The notes beneath the pieces are model-generated. The model ran no database searches. It worked only from the letters and a program-made list of their open reading frames with translations, and was not told where the DNA came from. The position numbers were made by a program, and so were the translations under genes. This document shows, piece after piece, positions 13,501 through 25,156 of a stretch of 64,000 nt of DNA. Source of the DNA: Camellia lanceoleosa (lineage: Eukaryota; Streptophyta; Magnoliopsida; Ericales; Theaceae); contig CM045758.1 in the NCBI GenBank assembly GCA_025200525.1, positions 8,242,580 through 8,306,579 of the forward strand, given 5' to 3'. How positions within the stretch are numbered: the stretch's first letter is position 1; each line of letters opens with the position of its first letter.

Positions 13501-14146
13501 AATCCTTAATAATCTTCTCAAGATCATAAGAGGCTTTCGCAAATTTGCATCCAAGGAAGCATATCTCTCAAAATTTGAAGCAACATTGTGAATGAGTGGT
13601 TGCTCCATCCATTAAGACATTTCAAGTGATACAAATGCACAATTGTCTACAACTTGCTAAAATTCTTGCACCCTTCATACAAAGGCTTCTCAAAGATCTT
13701 TCAAGAATCGTAAAATTTTGTGCCTCTTCATTAGGATCTTCTTGAGGTCGTTGCATGCTTGGACCTTGATCGATGGTTCCGTAAATTACTTTCTTCTCGC
13801 ACATTCATCTATATTTTGGGTGTGCATGGGAAACACGCCCAAGAACATGTCACGATATCACCATACTGGTCAGATTTCTTCATGGCTTTGACTAGTTGTA
13901 CTAGAAGTCGCTGCATATAATTTCCCCGTGAAGATACCAACAATTATAACCCGGACTAATTCCATAGGATACCAAGTGATCATGTACAACTTCTAGGGTC
14001 AACATGTATGAATTCACACATCTCATACATGGACATGAAATTGTTCCATCATTAGATACATTGTGAAAAGCAAACTCTAAAAATTCTTTAATCCCTTGCA
14101 TATAATCTCTTGACAATCTACTCTTCTTCATCCAACTCTTATCCAT
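10523..14146 (-). pseudogene. TNP2-like CACTA transposase, degenerate
   Basis: This is the En/Spm catalytic transposase gene, decayed. Domains follow the canonical order on the minus strand. The N-terminal transposase-associated domain starts MDKSWM at 14146 and includes CPCMRC. The LYEGCK-like and KIHACPNDCMLFWKE region spans 13700-13440. KVLRWFPLKPRL with a cysteine-bearing stretch lies near 13330. The TNP2 core, with VPYNLPPWMCMK and NDIDVYMRPLVEELKELW, is at 13080-12870. HNLDVMHIVKNV and KTKDNLKARLDLQEMGIR lie near 12460-12340. DUF4218 (KSHDGHILMQQLLP, FPPSFFTVMVHLVVHL) is at 12164-11830, and DUF4216 (ATEGGTMYYGVLFDIIELNY, VLFKCNWADV) at 11198-10600. Several frame changes and stops separate these blocks. 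A shift near 10600 moves the acidic tail LIDEDELDEDV into another frame ending at 10523. Family assignment is firm; splice sites were not resolved. Confidence 0.9.
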
Positions 14147-17100
14147 TGATAAATAACTAAATTGAAGTACCACTTAAAACAAAATAAAAAGTTAAATATA
14201 TTATATAAAGATTTATCTATACTAATATAAAAATAACACTACACAATTTAGTGTAGGTACACATAATTGAATTATTTGTATATGACTTTTCATGTATATC
14301 TTTTCCTAAAGTTGAACTATTTTATATTGATACTTTCATTTTTTTTTTGTTTTCTTCGATTTCATTTTCACAATTTATGTAGCATTTTAATTTTTATGAG
14401 TTTTGATTTTTTTTACCCTGTCGACCCCATTTGATAGAACATAAGGCTTAGTTTGGTTTGGTTATGATTTTTAACTGTCTTTCACGTGCACATGCAAATA
14501 CATAGTCAAAGTTTGGTTGTTGAAGGTTAAGAAAATCTCTTGTACAATACATTATATGGTTTAAACTCCATGATTAAATTTAAGTATTACATAATAGATA
14601 AGAAAAATCTCTAATATAATACACTATTTCTAAGAAAATACTACAATTCTACCTTAGTACATAAAATTTTAATGAATTAAAGGGAAAACAATAACATTGA
14701 AAAAATAATCTATACTAAACTTGTAGCACATCGATTTGTGTCCAGATTAGGGATTCAGCTTTTATTTGAGTAATTATAACATGCAAAGATTCTAATCACG
14801 TAATGTATACAATGTACACGATAGTTTTTAGTATTTGTGTTTCATAGTTAATAATGTGTCAACAAAACAATCACCGCAAAGCTAAAGCTATTAGCTTAAT
14901 GGGTCCAACAATATATATCAAACTCTCAAAGAATTTCAAGTAATCGCATACATAGTTCATTTCTAATCTCACTCTTCTTTCGCTTAAATCACATTCTTCT
15001 TTAGCATCATCTATGCATGTGAACCGCATAAGTAACACCAAAGTAAATGATAATAAGCATTAATCGATGTGAAAGAGAACTATATAGGAATAGATGACAT
15101 CAAGATCATCAAGTTCTAGACACTAAATGTAAACAACTTAACTTGTAATATTAAATGTTTAGCACAACCAATTTGTATAAAAATTAATTCACAAGAAAGT
15201 CACTAGTTATGCTTCCTCCCAAAAAATTAATATTTTTGTTCGCAGATACGTGAAACAAAGAAGTAATAAACCAATAAACAATTAACATTATCCTTAAAAA
15301 CTAACATTCCAATCCTGCAGCAACAGATTCCAACACTAATTTCAAATGGATAAGAAAGATTTACATCCAGGTCAATTGGAATGTTGTAGTTTTGTAGTGT
15401 TGTATTAATATTCTGATATAATGTTTTAGACTTATGAGAACATTATACAACATTTTTACAGAAATTATGAACCTATGTTACGCAATAAGATCAAGAATAT
15501 AATGGATAAATTTTGTATGTATTCTTGCTTCATTGTTCTATTTTTGTTTTGTTTTGTTTTGTTTTTGAGATTGGCAGTACACATTCTTGAATATGGTCAT
15601 TATTAACACATGGGTGATGATTTTTTTTTTCATCCTTATTGCAGTAGAAAGAAGGTTAATAGTTTGAGGAGACTACATTTTGCAGGGTCTGTGAATGCTA
15701 TATTTTGAGGTGAAGGCCTTGGATCATATTTTGAGCCTGATGTTTTAGTTTAGATGAAGGCAAAATTACTTGATTCTTGACTGTCACTGTTTCAGATTAT
15801 TTCTGTAATGGAAACTATTGATTGTGTTCAATATTCAAAACTCAAATACCAAAAAAAAAAAGAACTGGAGAGAACCCTCTCCCAAAACCTTTCAATTGAT
15901 TGGGATAAGAAGGGTGTATATTGGGATAAGAAGGGCAATACACCATAAAACAAGAAAGGTAGTCACCTTCAAAAAAATATATGTTGTTGCCAATAATTTC
16001 TAGCATATTATGGTGTGGGTGTCTCCATTAAGAACCTATTAGGTAATAACCCTTGAAAATAAGACTAGCCTGTAAAAATCCCTTAACTTAATCGGAGACA
16101 ATCCAATCCCTTAACCAACCCCCCATCAAGATGATTAAAAAAAAAAAAAAGTCAATTCATTTAATCACATTTTTTTTTGAAAAAATCTTTTTATTTATTT
16201 ATCATGTATTTGATCACTGTAGTATGCTATATGCTTAAAAGAGTTTATATTGAGAGTTGGTAGGATATTATCTTAATTGCTATTTGTTTAATTACCAAGA
16301 GCAGCAGTCTTAATTAGTTAATTAACTGTTTATGAAAGAAGGAAGAAATCACGATGTGCAAAGAAGAACGAGGGTCTGCTTTGGTTGAACCTAATCAAAG
16401 TGACATAAATGTAGTTCTTGGTATTCCTATCTGGTGCTCTAATAATTTATGAATATAACATCAATAATTTAGCAGCATGTTGATCATAGCAAGGGCATTA
16501 TTAAAAGACAACACAAGTTAATTAATCACATTCCTAACTATAATCCTGTATAATAGAAAACATTGTCTATCTAGAAAACATTGTCTACAAGAAAGGCATA
16601 TTAATGTTGCCAATAATTTCTAACAGTTGGTGAGAGACCAACTAGAGGAGCCACAGCAAACTAATCCAAAATCAGCAGAACAGAGAAGTCCTCACACCAC
16701 CACCCAAGACCAGAGAAAACAACCAAAACAGGGGAACATAAGACACCAGCAAGGATCACCAAAAAAGTACCAACAACAGGCCCCAGAAAAACCAGCAAAT
16801 CAGAGGCAGATCAGTAGCAGAAATACACAGATTCCAGAAAGCGTAAAAACCAAAGAATACACAGTGCAGATCAAGAGCGTAAAACACCAAAGAAGCAGAT
16901 CAATAGAAGAAAAACACGCACTATGCACAACTTCACACTAATCATTGCACCAATCCTCCAATAAAGAGAAGTAAATAAGAAATAAGAGGTAAGGCTAATA
17001 ACATTCCAAAGAAATTACACACTTCAACTTATCCTCTTCTACAAAAACTTAATTTGTCAGAGGTTAAACAAGAATTCACCATTCTCGCTGGTCACTATTA

Positions 17101-18540
17101 AAATCAGCTTCCTTAACCTTTATGGCTCGATCATCCACCCACAATCCATTCGCTTTTGAATTGCCACATTTGCGTACCACTAGGCACTATACCAAGACAA
17201 ATCCAAACCTTGCACTGGATATCCTTCTTCTTTTATTTGGAATAAAAACATCCCTTACAACTCCAAACTTATTGAACAACATGAATAAGCCTCTTGGGTC
17301 AATGGATTCAGGAAAGGTATCCACAAAACCGTGATCAATCTACCAGACTCCATGCATCCTTCCAATCACTGCTTTTGTTTCACCACCGGCCTCCATCCTC
17401 CGCTCTCTATTCTTTTTTAGTAAAACTTCTTATTTTATTACTTAGTTATATAGATATATACATATGGTAGTTAACAACCTAACTACCATTCCTTTCTAAC
17501 TGCACTAACCCCAAGTTGCTTATACTGTTAAAATTTAGTTTGTAACATTGAAAATTATTATTTGAAATCTAACTTGGTAGTTCTTTTTGAGTAATACATG
17601 CCAATGCTCAAGTCAACTCATCCTAGTTACAACATAATCAGTATATTTTTAGGCTATCATGACATGCTTTTCCTGAAATCTTGTACCTATACCATTATCA
17701 CTCCTAATTTTTTGTACATTAGGAGATACCTGTGTTACATGGACTTGTGTTTGGATGTCGAGTGTGGGTGTGTATGTAGAAGTTAGACCCATCAAACCTT
17801 AAATATATTGGTTCATTATTAAGCCAACAAAACAACAATTTTCTCAACACAAAAAAAAAAGAAAGAAAAAAAAAAGAGACTAAAAAACAGAACAAACCAA
17901 TAAACAAAAATGTAGGCACTATTACTGCATTGTGGCATTTTATCAAACACGTAGCATACATAATGAATCCTCAAACATGAAATTTTATTGTGTAGCATCA
18001 ACTACAATCTATTCACTTCACTAATTATATTGGTTAAAATATGAAAATCATAGAATATCAAAAATCAGAATACCAACAAATTTTTTTTTTTCTATTTTCT
18101 AAATTATTTTTCCAAATCAAAATCATTCAAGATGTTCATGAAATCCTTCAAAGTAGACAAGTTTTGGAGATATTAGAAGCATTGAATGGAGTGGCAAGTA
18201 GTAGATTAACAATGAATTTTATTGACCCAAACTTGACCGAAGACAGTATGGGAAAAACATAACACAGACAGTAGAAGAAAGGGAGAATGACAGAGAGATA
18301 AACCAAGAGACAAGAAGAAAGAAAGGGGTACAGAAAGAGAAACAGAGCAAGCAAACTGACCTTGAAATCACAGTGGGAGGATGATGAATGTCATGAGGAA
18401 GGATGAACGCCGATACGTCGCCAAGGGGAGGATGAACTCGACATTTCGCCAAAGAGGGTGGTGGACTAGGGCACAAATTGTGAGTTGAACGGTTTTTTTT
18501 TTTGGACTGAAATTCTGATATTTTATCTACTCCCCCCAAA
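14147..18540. other. 5' non-coding part of CACTA element
   Basis: Upstream region of TNP2 on the minus strand; AT-rich, with homopolymer runs and a TGTTT run near 15545. No intact coding sequence. It contains a degraded RRM/LINE-like fragment (16620-17345). A promoter for TNP2 should lie here but I could not pick a convincing TATA box. Confidence 0.5.
16620..17345 (-). pseudogene. RRM-encoding fragment, probably LINE-derived
   Basis: On the minus strand near 17330-17190 the sequence encodes DTFPESIDPRGLFMLFNKFG and then VRDVFIPNKRRRISSARFGF. This has the layout of an RNA-recognition motif, with RNP-like FGF near the end. LWVDDRAIKVKEADF follows in a shifted frame near 17140. This RRM style resembles proteins linked to plant LINE ORF1. 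The downstream part (16941-16620) resembles LINE 3' untranslated sequence and shares the word TTGGTGAGAGACCAAC with the LINE end near 21700. Frameshifts and stops show it is dead. It could instead be a fragment of a spliceosomal-type host RRM gene. Confidence 0.5.
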
Positions 18541-18795
18541 AAAAAAAAACTGATTTCGCGCGAAATGTGAGTTTGATTTGGCGGGCCTCTATTTTGATTG
18601 GCTTTTTAGTAACGGTTGTGTACGAACCGTCACTATTACAAAATATATTGCAGCGTTTTAGGTAAAAAATGTTACTAAAAATTTAATTTTTAATTTTTAG
18701 TTGTGGTCAATAACTGCTACAATAGTTTCATCTATAGCAAGCATTTTTAGGTCACGCAATAAAAAACGCTGCTAAAACCTAATTTTCTTGTAGTG
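18541..18795. repeat. CACTA terminal inverted repeat and subterminal repeats (5' end)
   Basis: Contains recurrent motifs such as AGCGTTTTAGG, ACGCTGCTAAAACC, AACGGTTGTGTACGAACCGT (an imperfect palindrome) and TTACTAAAAA, ending in TTTTCTTGTAGTG. Density and position match the subterminal binding region of En/Spm elements. Confidence 0.75.
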
Positions 18796-18970
18796 CGTGC
18801 TTGTTCCAATAGGGAGCCAGGTGCTTGTTCCAATGGGGAGCCACGTGCTTGTTCCGTAAGTTTGCACAACTTATATATGTTGCTCCGTCTCAAGGTGTTT
18901 GTGATGTTTCCCAAGTCTTTACATGCATGTTTTACTATTTTCTTAGGGTCTTTCATGCCTAAATGTCAAA
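18796..18970. repeat. degenerate tandem repeat, right half
   Basis: Continues the array interrupted at 896. GTGCTTGTTCCAAT occurs twice in a row, and CGTGCTTGTTC again, with GGGAGCCA spacers. Then come CAAGGTGTTTGTGATG and TTTCCCAAG, matching the landmark of the left-hand units. Confidence 0.7.
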
Positions 18971-21575
18971 AGTAATTTTTTATTCTACCCTAGTTGAAGA
19001 AAAAAATTTCTACTAAATTAACATATAAACATAATATACTAACCAAGAAACTTGTCCATCAGAATCTGATGACTAAAATATAAGTGGACAAAGCACATGA
19101 ATGAATAATGTCAATCAACTAATTCCAAACAAGTTTCATACTGTATGTAACACAAACTTGACTATTTTTTTAATAAATTTTTTTAAATGTATAAACTAAT
19201 TTAAAACAAGCACAAGTCATTAACTGATAAACGTTGAACTACTTGAGCATGAATTTAAAGAAATGATTTAGGAAAATTTAAAGACTTTTAATAAATTCTG
19301 AGTTACATAATTTTGATAACAGTCCCAAATACATGTTTTTAACTAATGACATTTAGGCTATGTTTGGTTAGATGATTTGATGAGAGAAATGAAAAGAGAA
19401 GAGGAAATTCAATCCCACAATCCCACTTTTTGTTTGGTTATAATGGAAAACACAAGGAAAAAGCAAGTGAGAAAATGCAATCTCACTTTTTATCTTTTGA
19501 GTTCAAGTGAGCTCTTTTCTTTCTCCAATTCCCAACTCAACCAAAATAGCTTAGAATTTGAATCCTAATTCTTTCTCCTTTTCTTCCTAATTTCTCATTC
19601 TCTTTTCATTTTTCTCATCAAATCCTCTAACCAAATACAATCTTAATATATAGGAGAAATAGAATTGCGAATGAAAAAGGCGTACATGGTCGGTTTAACT
19701 TCCACAAGGCGTAAGGCAAAATTTTAATAAGAGGCCATTTGTATTTAAATATAAGTTTAAATTATATTAATTTGTTTTATATGGTAATTAAGTTAAACAT
19801 ATTTTTCTTGTGAATACTTGCCACTCAAAATTTGAGAGTTTATTTGACGATTTGTTAAGGGTTAAAAAAAGCTAAATATATATATATAAATATATCAAAA
19901 GTCATAAGCTAACCCATAAGTAGAATTTGAAAAAAGAAAACGAACATTAAACCTATAGAACCTATTCCAATTAGGTAGAGAAATTTTTTTGCCAAGTGGC
20001 CCTTCTTAAAATATAGATTGATACTTTTCAAAATATGTAGTTTCCTTTTCAATGTGGACTGACATTCTAAAAAAAAAAAAAAAAATAGACAATAAAAAAT
20101 GTAAAGAATTACCACTTGATGCAAACACTTTTACACAAAAACCACCAAGACTTTTGCAAGCACTATAAAAATCACTAAGCAACACAGTTGAAACAAATGT
20201 ATAGAATGCAAAGAACAAGAACAAAGTACATAAATTAACAATGAAGTAAAGAGTTGAGGAATCAAAGTATATCAACGCTTAGGTTGTTTTATAAGCGCTT
20301 TTAACTATTTAAAATAAAAATATCTTCATTTTGAAACATGTTCAATGCAATGATTCCACCTCACAATTTAAGTGGTTAAGAGTTCATTCAACTCCTTACC
20401 TCTCACCAAGCATTTTCAAAAGATGAGGCAATGCTCCTGGTTGAGTTGCAATACGCTTTGATAAATGACACATGGTCTGCATTTTCAAAAGCACAAAGCA
20501 AGGTTTTCATTAATAATTAGTACCGTGGTATTCACAAATGAAATCTCAAGAGTAGTTATAGAAGTTTATGTCTTCATTTTTGAATGTAACAGAGTATATA
20601 TACATCGCTTGTATCCTAACTAAACTAACCTAACCTAACAACTACTAACCACATTCTAATTAACAATGTAGTAAAATTGTAACAATTATCATTCCCAACT
20701 AACTTTTGGTCTTTTGGTTACACTGACTTCCTTATCCTCATTTGCATTTGATACTAAATAGTGTCAAATAAACCAGACTAGCAAAATCTCATCGACTATC
20801 AACATGCCACTTATTGAAAATAAAAGCCATCAAACATTTTTATAATAATTACAAGAGCACTATTCATGTTCCAAATTTCACCTACATACATAAAGCAAAC
20901 TTTAAATAACACAATTCCAACTCCTAAAGCAATTAAGCTCAAGAATCAAAAACAAAAACTCCTATGGCATTTAAATAAGTATGTAGGCTTGTGTTGCAAT
21001 TAAAATCATCGATTTATAAATTCTCATTAATTGAAACTCAAATCTATTGATTTGGCATAACCGATCAAAAAATACACATATGAACGCCTCTTTTTTCGTG
21101 ATCTTTATCCTACAAGAAACTGCAAATCTATAAATCTATGCTATATACAAGTGAAGAGTTGTACCAATAGATGAAGAGGAGTAGCATCGGAATGTAGCTC
21201 TGCAGCGGTGGCCGAAAAGTAGGGTCGGTAAAGCAGTGGCGCGTGGACATTCGGCAACCACTCCACCGCCCGCAATCATCAAAGTGTAGCTCTAGTAATA
21301 GGCTCTAAAATGGACCAGTATTGGTATTAGGCCCTACCGATCTGAGCATATCAACTACTCTAGCACATCTCTAGGAGTGAGATGAGTCAGGAAGATGAGA
21401 GAAAGAGCTCTCACCAGAGGTAATATGATGAAATATGACTGTCATTACTACCATTCTTTAATCAACCGATAAAGAAATAAAAATAAAAAAGAAAAAAGAA
21501 AAAAAAGAAAGTAAAACCTCTGTCATGAAAAAAAGCCACCTCCTAGTTTGAAAATAATTATGCATAACGTTACCC
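18971..21575. other. AT-rich spacer
   Basis: Apart from the MITE at 19356-19642, no gene, RNA or element terminus was recognised. Homopolymer A runs occur near 20070 and 21490. The 21165-21420 stretch is less AT-rich and might be an old gene or element fragment, but no domain can be read. Confidence 0.5.
19356..19642. mobile_element. Tourist-like (PIF/Harbinger-type) MITE, 287 bp
   Basis: The left end GGCTATGTTTGGTTAGATGA continues TTTGATGAGAGAAATGAAAAG. The inverted right end reads GATTGTATTTGGTTAGAGGA then TTTGATGAGAAAAATGAAAAG. This gives terminal inverted repeats of about 45 bp with few mismatches. It is flanked on both sides by TTA (19353-19355 and 19643-19645), the TSD of PIF/Harbinger elements. 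There is no coding capacity. Confidence 0.82.
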
Positions 21576-21958
21576 TTTTATTTTATTTTATTTTCTTTTT
21601 GATCAGCAAAAAGAGGATTTTATTGATGAAACACATACAAAGTATGATAAATTACATCAATAAAGAGGAGCTTGGAGCTAGTTGAAGCTCCAACCTCCTT
21701 AGTTGGTGAGAGACCAACAAATAGAGCAAAAGCAAAGAAAAACTAGCAAGCAATCCACTGCTGACCAAAGCATTACAACCAACACCAAGACTATGCAAAA
21801 AATAACCAGCATAAGACACCCATAAGTTGCGTACCATCATTAAGCAATCGATCCGTAAACTAGTGCAACATCAGCTTCTTAGCCACCAGTATATCCACCA
21901 GTAAGAGCACTTCCCAAAATAATATTGAGCAAACCATAAGCAACCAGCTTCATCCCAA
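21576..21958 (-). mobile_element. LINE retrotransposon, 3' untranslated segment
   Basis: Read on the minus strand, the sequence ends AATAAAATCCTCTTTTTGCT and GATCAAAAAGAAAATAAAAT, a typical plant LINE tail with an impure poly(A) at about 21576-21600. It stops abruptly at 21958, where a long LTR begins, and the same LINE resumes at 35744 after the duplicated pentamer CCCAA. The split is therefore explained by a later LTR insertion. Confidence 0.8.
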
Positions 21959-22679
21959 TGTAGGCACCCCATTTTTGACCGCCCTTAAGACTTGGACGCG
22001 ACTAATGGTTTACATGGTGGAGAAAGGTGTGCAGGGAAAAGATTCATTTTCTTCGGCAAGGAGAGAGTCAAAGCTCAACTTCATACCCCTTTTTGGACCA
22101 AAACAATCTTGATCAAAAGATTTTAGACCTTAAAACCCTCTCTTTCAAAAGGTTTTTGAAATAAAGTTTCTACGATGTTCCAACGCTCGCATTTTGTTAA
22201 ATGTTGCGCTTTTCGGTAAACCGAGCAAGGACAAAACATAAATGAATGAAAGAGAGATGAAATCTTTCAAAAATCTTTCAAAACACCTTACTTAGGGGTT
22301 TGAAGTTGAAGAAAAGAGGAGAAGAGGGAAGAAATCCAGTTGGGGGAGAAAATGGGCATGAACCGTTAAGAGAGAGTCGAACAGGCCTCGCCGAAGCGGG
22401 CCTATTCATTTTCATACTTGGAATCGAGCTATGAGGCCACCACCGTTGGAAAGAAGACTTCCGGGGCTTCATTTTGCACTCAATAATCTCCTAAAAGCAA
22501 TTCCGAACGGGGGAGATATTGTTGATTGAAGTAGGGCATCACTCCGGTTGGACCGAATCAAGCGCTTCACCAAAACAGTATAACTTTTTGCACAGGAGGA
22601 ATTTTAATGCAAGATTTGCGCCATTGGAAAGCTAAATTCCAGAGATTCAATTTGGACACCTGGCTGGACACCATTGGAC

Positions 22680-22870
22680 TTCCCAATCACTGGCGGCCAC
22701 CTTTCTTTCCGGTAGATCCTTTTTTTGTCTTGAAAACCAGGAAAAGTAGCAGGCCGACCAGAAAAGATGGCAGGCCGGCCACCTGACCCTTTTGAACTGG
22801 CCAGCCAACAGGAGGTGGCTGGCCACCTGAACCTTTTACACCTGGCCGGCCATTTTTGTCCCTCCTAGTG
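22680..22870 (+). promoter_or_regulatory. GGCCGGCC/GTCGGCC dyad cluster upstream of LTR TATA
   Basis: Repeated GC-rich dyads (GGCCGACCAG, GGCCGGCCACC, TGGCCAGCCA, GTGGCTGGCCAC, TGGCCGGCCA) lie 110-300 bp upstream of a TATA box in a U3-like position. The opposite-strand LTR copy has its own version at 57770-57975. Binding-site role is inferred. Confidence 0.5.
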
Positions 22871-22979
22871 CATTACAACTGTGCCAGCTGTTTTGCACCA
22901 GACCCTCTGTCCAAGGGTCTGCCTTTCTGGCTCCATTTTTGAATTGTTTTTCCCCCCTTTTCTTTCACTCCTTCTCCTC

Positions 22980-22986
22980 TATAAAC
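22980..22986 (+). promoter_or_regulatory. TATA box of the long LTR
   Basis: TATAAAC in the context CTCCTCTATAAACCC; the homologous place in the minus-strand LTR is TATAAGA at 57647-57641. It would place the U3/R boundary about 1.05 kb into the LTR. Confidence 0.55.
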
Positions 22987-25156
22987 CCAACACTTGAGCT
23001 TCATTTCTAGGGGTTAGAAACCAGCTGAGGCACCATTATACATACAACCCTATATCTATACATTCAACCCTCCAAACCCTAAGATTCTTGCACTACAACC
23101 CATAGCACCACACCACCATCATCCATTTCAGCAACTTGGAGGCCATTTGTAGAAGTTGGAAGCTCATTTCTTTGGACCAAAGGTCATGGAGATTGGCTCT
23201 ACAAGGGTAAGCACCTATTTTCCCCATTTTTATACTATTTTGTGTTATATCTTAGCCCATTTTGCTTACATTTTTGCTTTCACCGAACTCAAAATAGTCT
23301 TATTTTGAGCTCATATTCATGTTTGATTAAGGAATTTTTTTTCTGCTTGAGGCCATCTCACGCCCTTTCCATTTATCTCTCTTTTAGGCTATTTCTTGCA
23401 TGATATATTAGCCCTGCTTGTAAGCATTTCTGGCTTCGATCCAAACCGTAGTGCCTTATTTTAGCCCCTCTTCAACTTTGTTGAAGGGCTCTTCACCGCT
23501 TGAGGCCGACATCGCCTCTTGCTCTCTATCTCTTTTAGGGCCATTTTTGCATCATATTTTATCCTTACTTGTGAGCATATTTGAGATTTTCCATAAACTA
23601 TAAAGTGTCTTTTTGATCCCCTATTCAACTTTGTTGAATGGATCTTTGTTGTTTGAGACCTTTTGCTACCCCTGCTTGTTCAATCTCTTTTGGGGCTTAT
23701 TTTGCATGATACATTAGCCTTATTTAGAGCCCTTTTGGACCTCAAGCTAAACCAAAAAAAGTCTTTTTTTGACATCATCTTCATTTTTTATTAAGGTCTA
23801 TTCTCTTTTTGTGGTCATCTTCACCCTATGCATGCTTCATCTCTTCATGATTAGGGCCATACATGTGAGCATTTGCATTGGCCTTGTTTTGGCCTCTTAG
23901 CCACTGAAATTAAGTGGATTTTTAGTGGCCTTGATGTATTTTTGAGAGCCCAAATTAGAGGGGGGTGACCCCCTCTCTCCTTGCCTTGTTTGATGTTCTT
24001 TTTGGCCTTCCAAAGAGACCTTATCTTGTATGCTTTGAAGTCACATTTCAGGGTCAATTTGGTGAGTTTTGGAGCTATCATATTTGATTTTTAGAGTTTT
24101 TTGTGCCATGCTAAGTGTCCATCTTGTATGTGCTTAATAATCCCTTGCATAGCCCTCTAAAGGAGCTCATCATTTTTGCATGTGTTGGCTTCATTTCAGT
24201 GGTTATTTGGGCATATTTTGGCACTTTTTGTTCACTGATTTTGGCTGGTTTGGTGATATTCCATATGCTTCATATACTTGCCATATAAACCATGTTTGCT
24301 AGTCAAAGTTGCATGCTATTTTAGTCCATCTTGTTAGCATCTTTTGGCCATGCTTTGAACTAAGAATATGCATATTTTGGGACTGCCTTAGCTCTGCCTT
24401 TATGCTTCATGATCAAATAATGCATGCTTTGTATAGCTATAGGTCAATACATGTGCCTAGTTTTGTGTCTCGACTCATCTCATGCATCGTGCCATATTTC
24501 CATGTTTCGACCATTTAGCATCATATTTCAGTGCTGGAATTTGCATGCTTGTATGTCATGTTTCATGCCTTGCCATGCTTTGTTAGAGTGGCATTTGATG
24601 CCTTAGGTTTGGTCCTCATGCACGCATCTCGAGTGTCTCATTTTCATCTTATGGCTACTGATGTGAGTGTGGCTGAGGTCCACTCATGTTGGTGTTAGTC
24701 CATCATGCATTATGATGCCATTTCAATTCATAGCATTAGTATGCTAGGTTGTATATTAGAGCATCGCGTATGTCATGTCACATCGAGCATTCTGTATGCC
24801 ATCTGATAGCATTGCGTATGCTAGGTTGCATGTTAGGATTGCATTCATAAATGTCATGTATATTGCATTGTGCTTGGGATAGGAGTTAGCCCAAGCATGG
24901 GAAACGAGGGACGTTTCGTACTTTGAGTGACGGAATGTGTCTTAATTCCCAGTCGCCGGCACTCCAGATTATCCATGATGGAGTTTAGGCCTTGTTGTGT
25001 TTTCATGTGCATTCATTCCATATTGAGTCATGCAAATCGACTCCCTGGCCATCATGCATCGAGATGCGCGATTGGTGGCACAAAGATCGAGGACTATGCT
25101 CCCTGAAAAGTAGTCAAGCATACATATGTGAAAATACATTGCCATGCCCCTTTCCT

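Larger units (their letters stand above)
897..18795 (-). mobile_element. CACTA (En/Spm) DNA transposon, 17.9 kb, near-complete but decayed
   Basis: The left end begins CACTACAAAAACTAAG and the right end finishes TTTTCTTGTAGTG, so both tips read CACTAC inward. The reverse complement of the right end (CACTACAAGAAAATTAGG then TTTAGCAGCG) aligns with the left end (then TTTAGTAGCG). Flanks are CGC on the left and CGT on the right, a 3 bp TSD with one change. Removing the element restores GAGTCACGTGCTTGTTC, matching GAGTCTCGTGCTTGTTC in the adjacent repeat unit. It holds two minus-strand genes in classic En/Spm order, TNP2-like then Ptta/TNPA-like, so 18795 is the 5' end. Both genes carry stops and frameshifts, so it is not autonomous now. 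Large non-coding segments hold internal duplications and a possible LINE-derived insertion. Confidence 0.92.
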
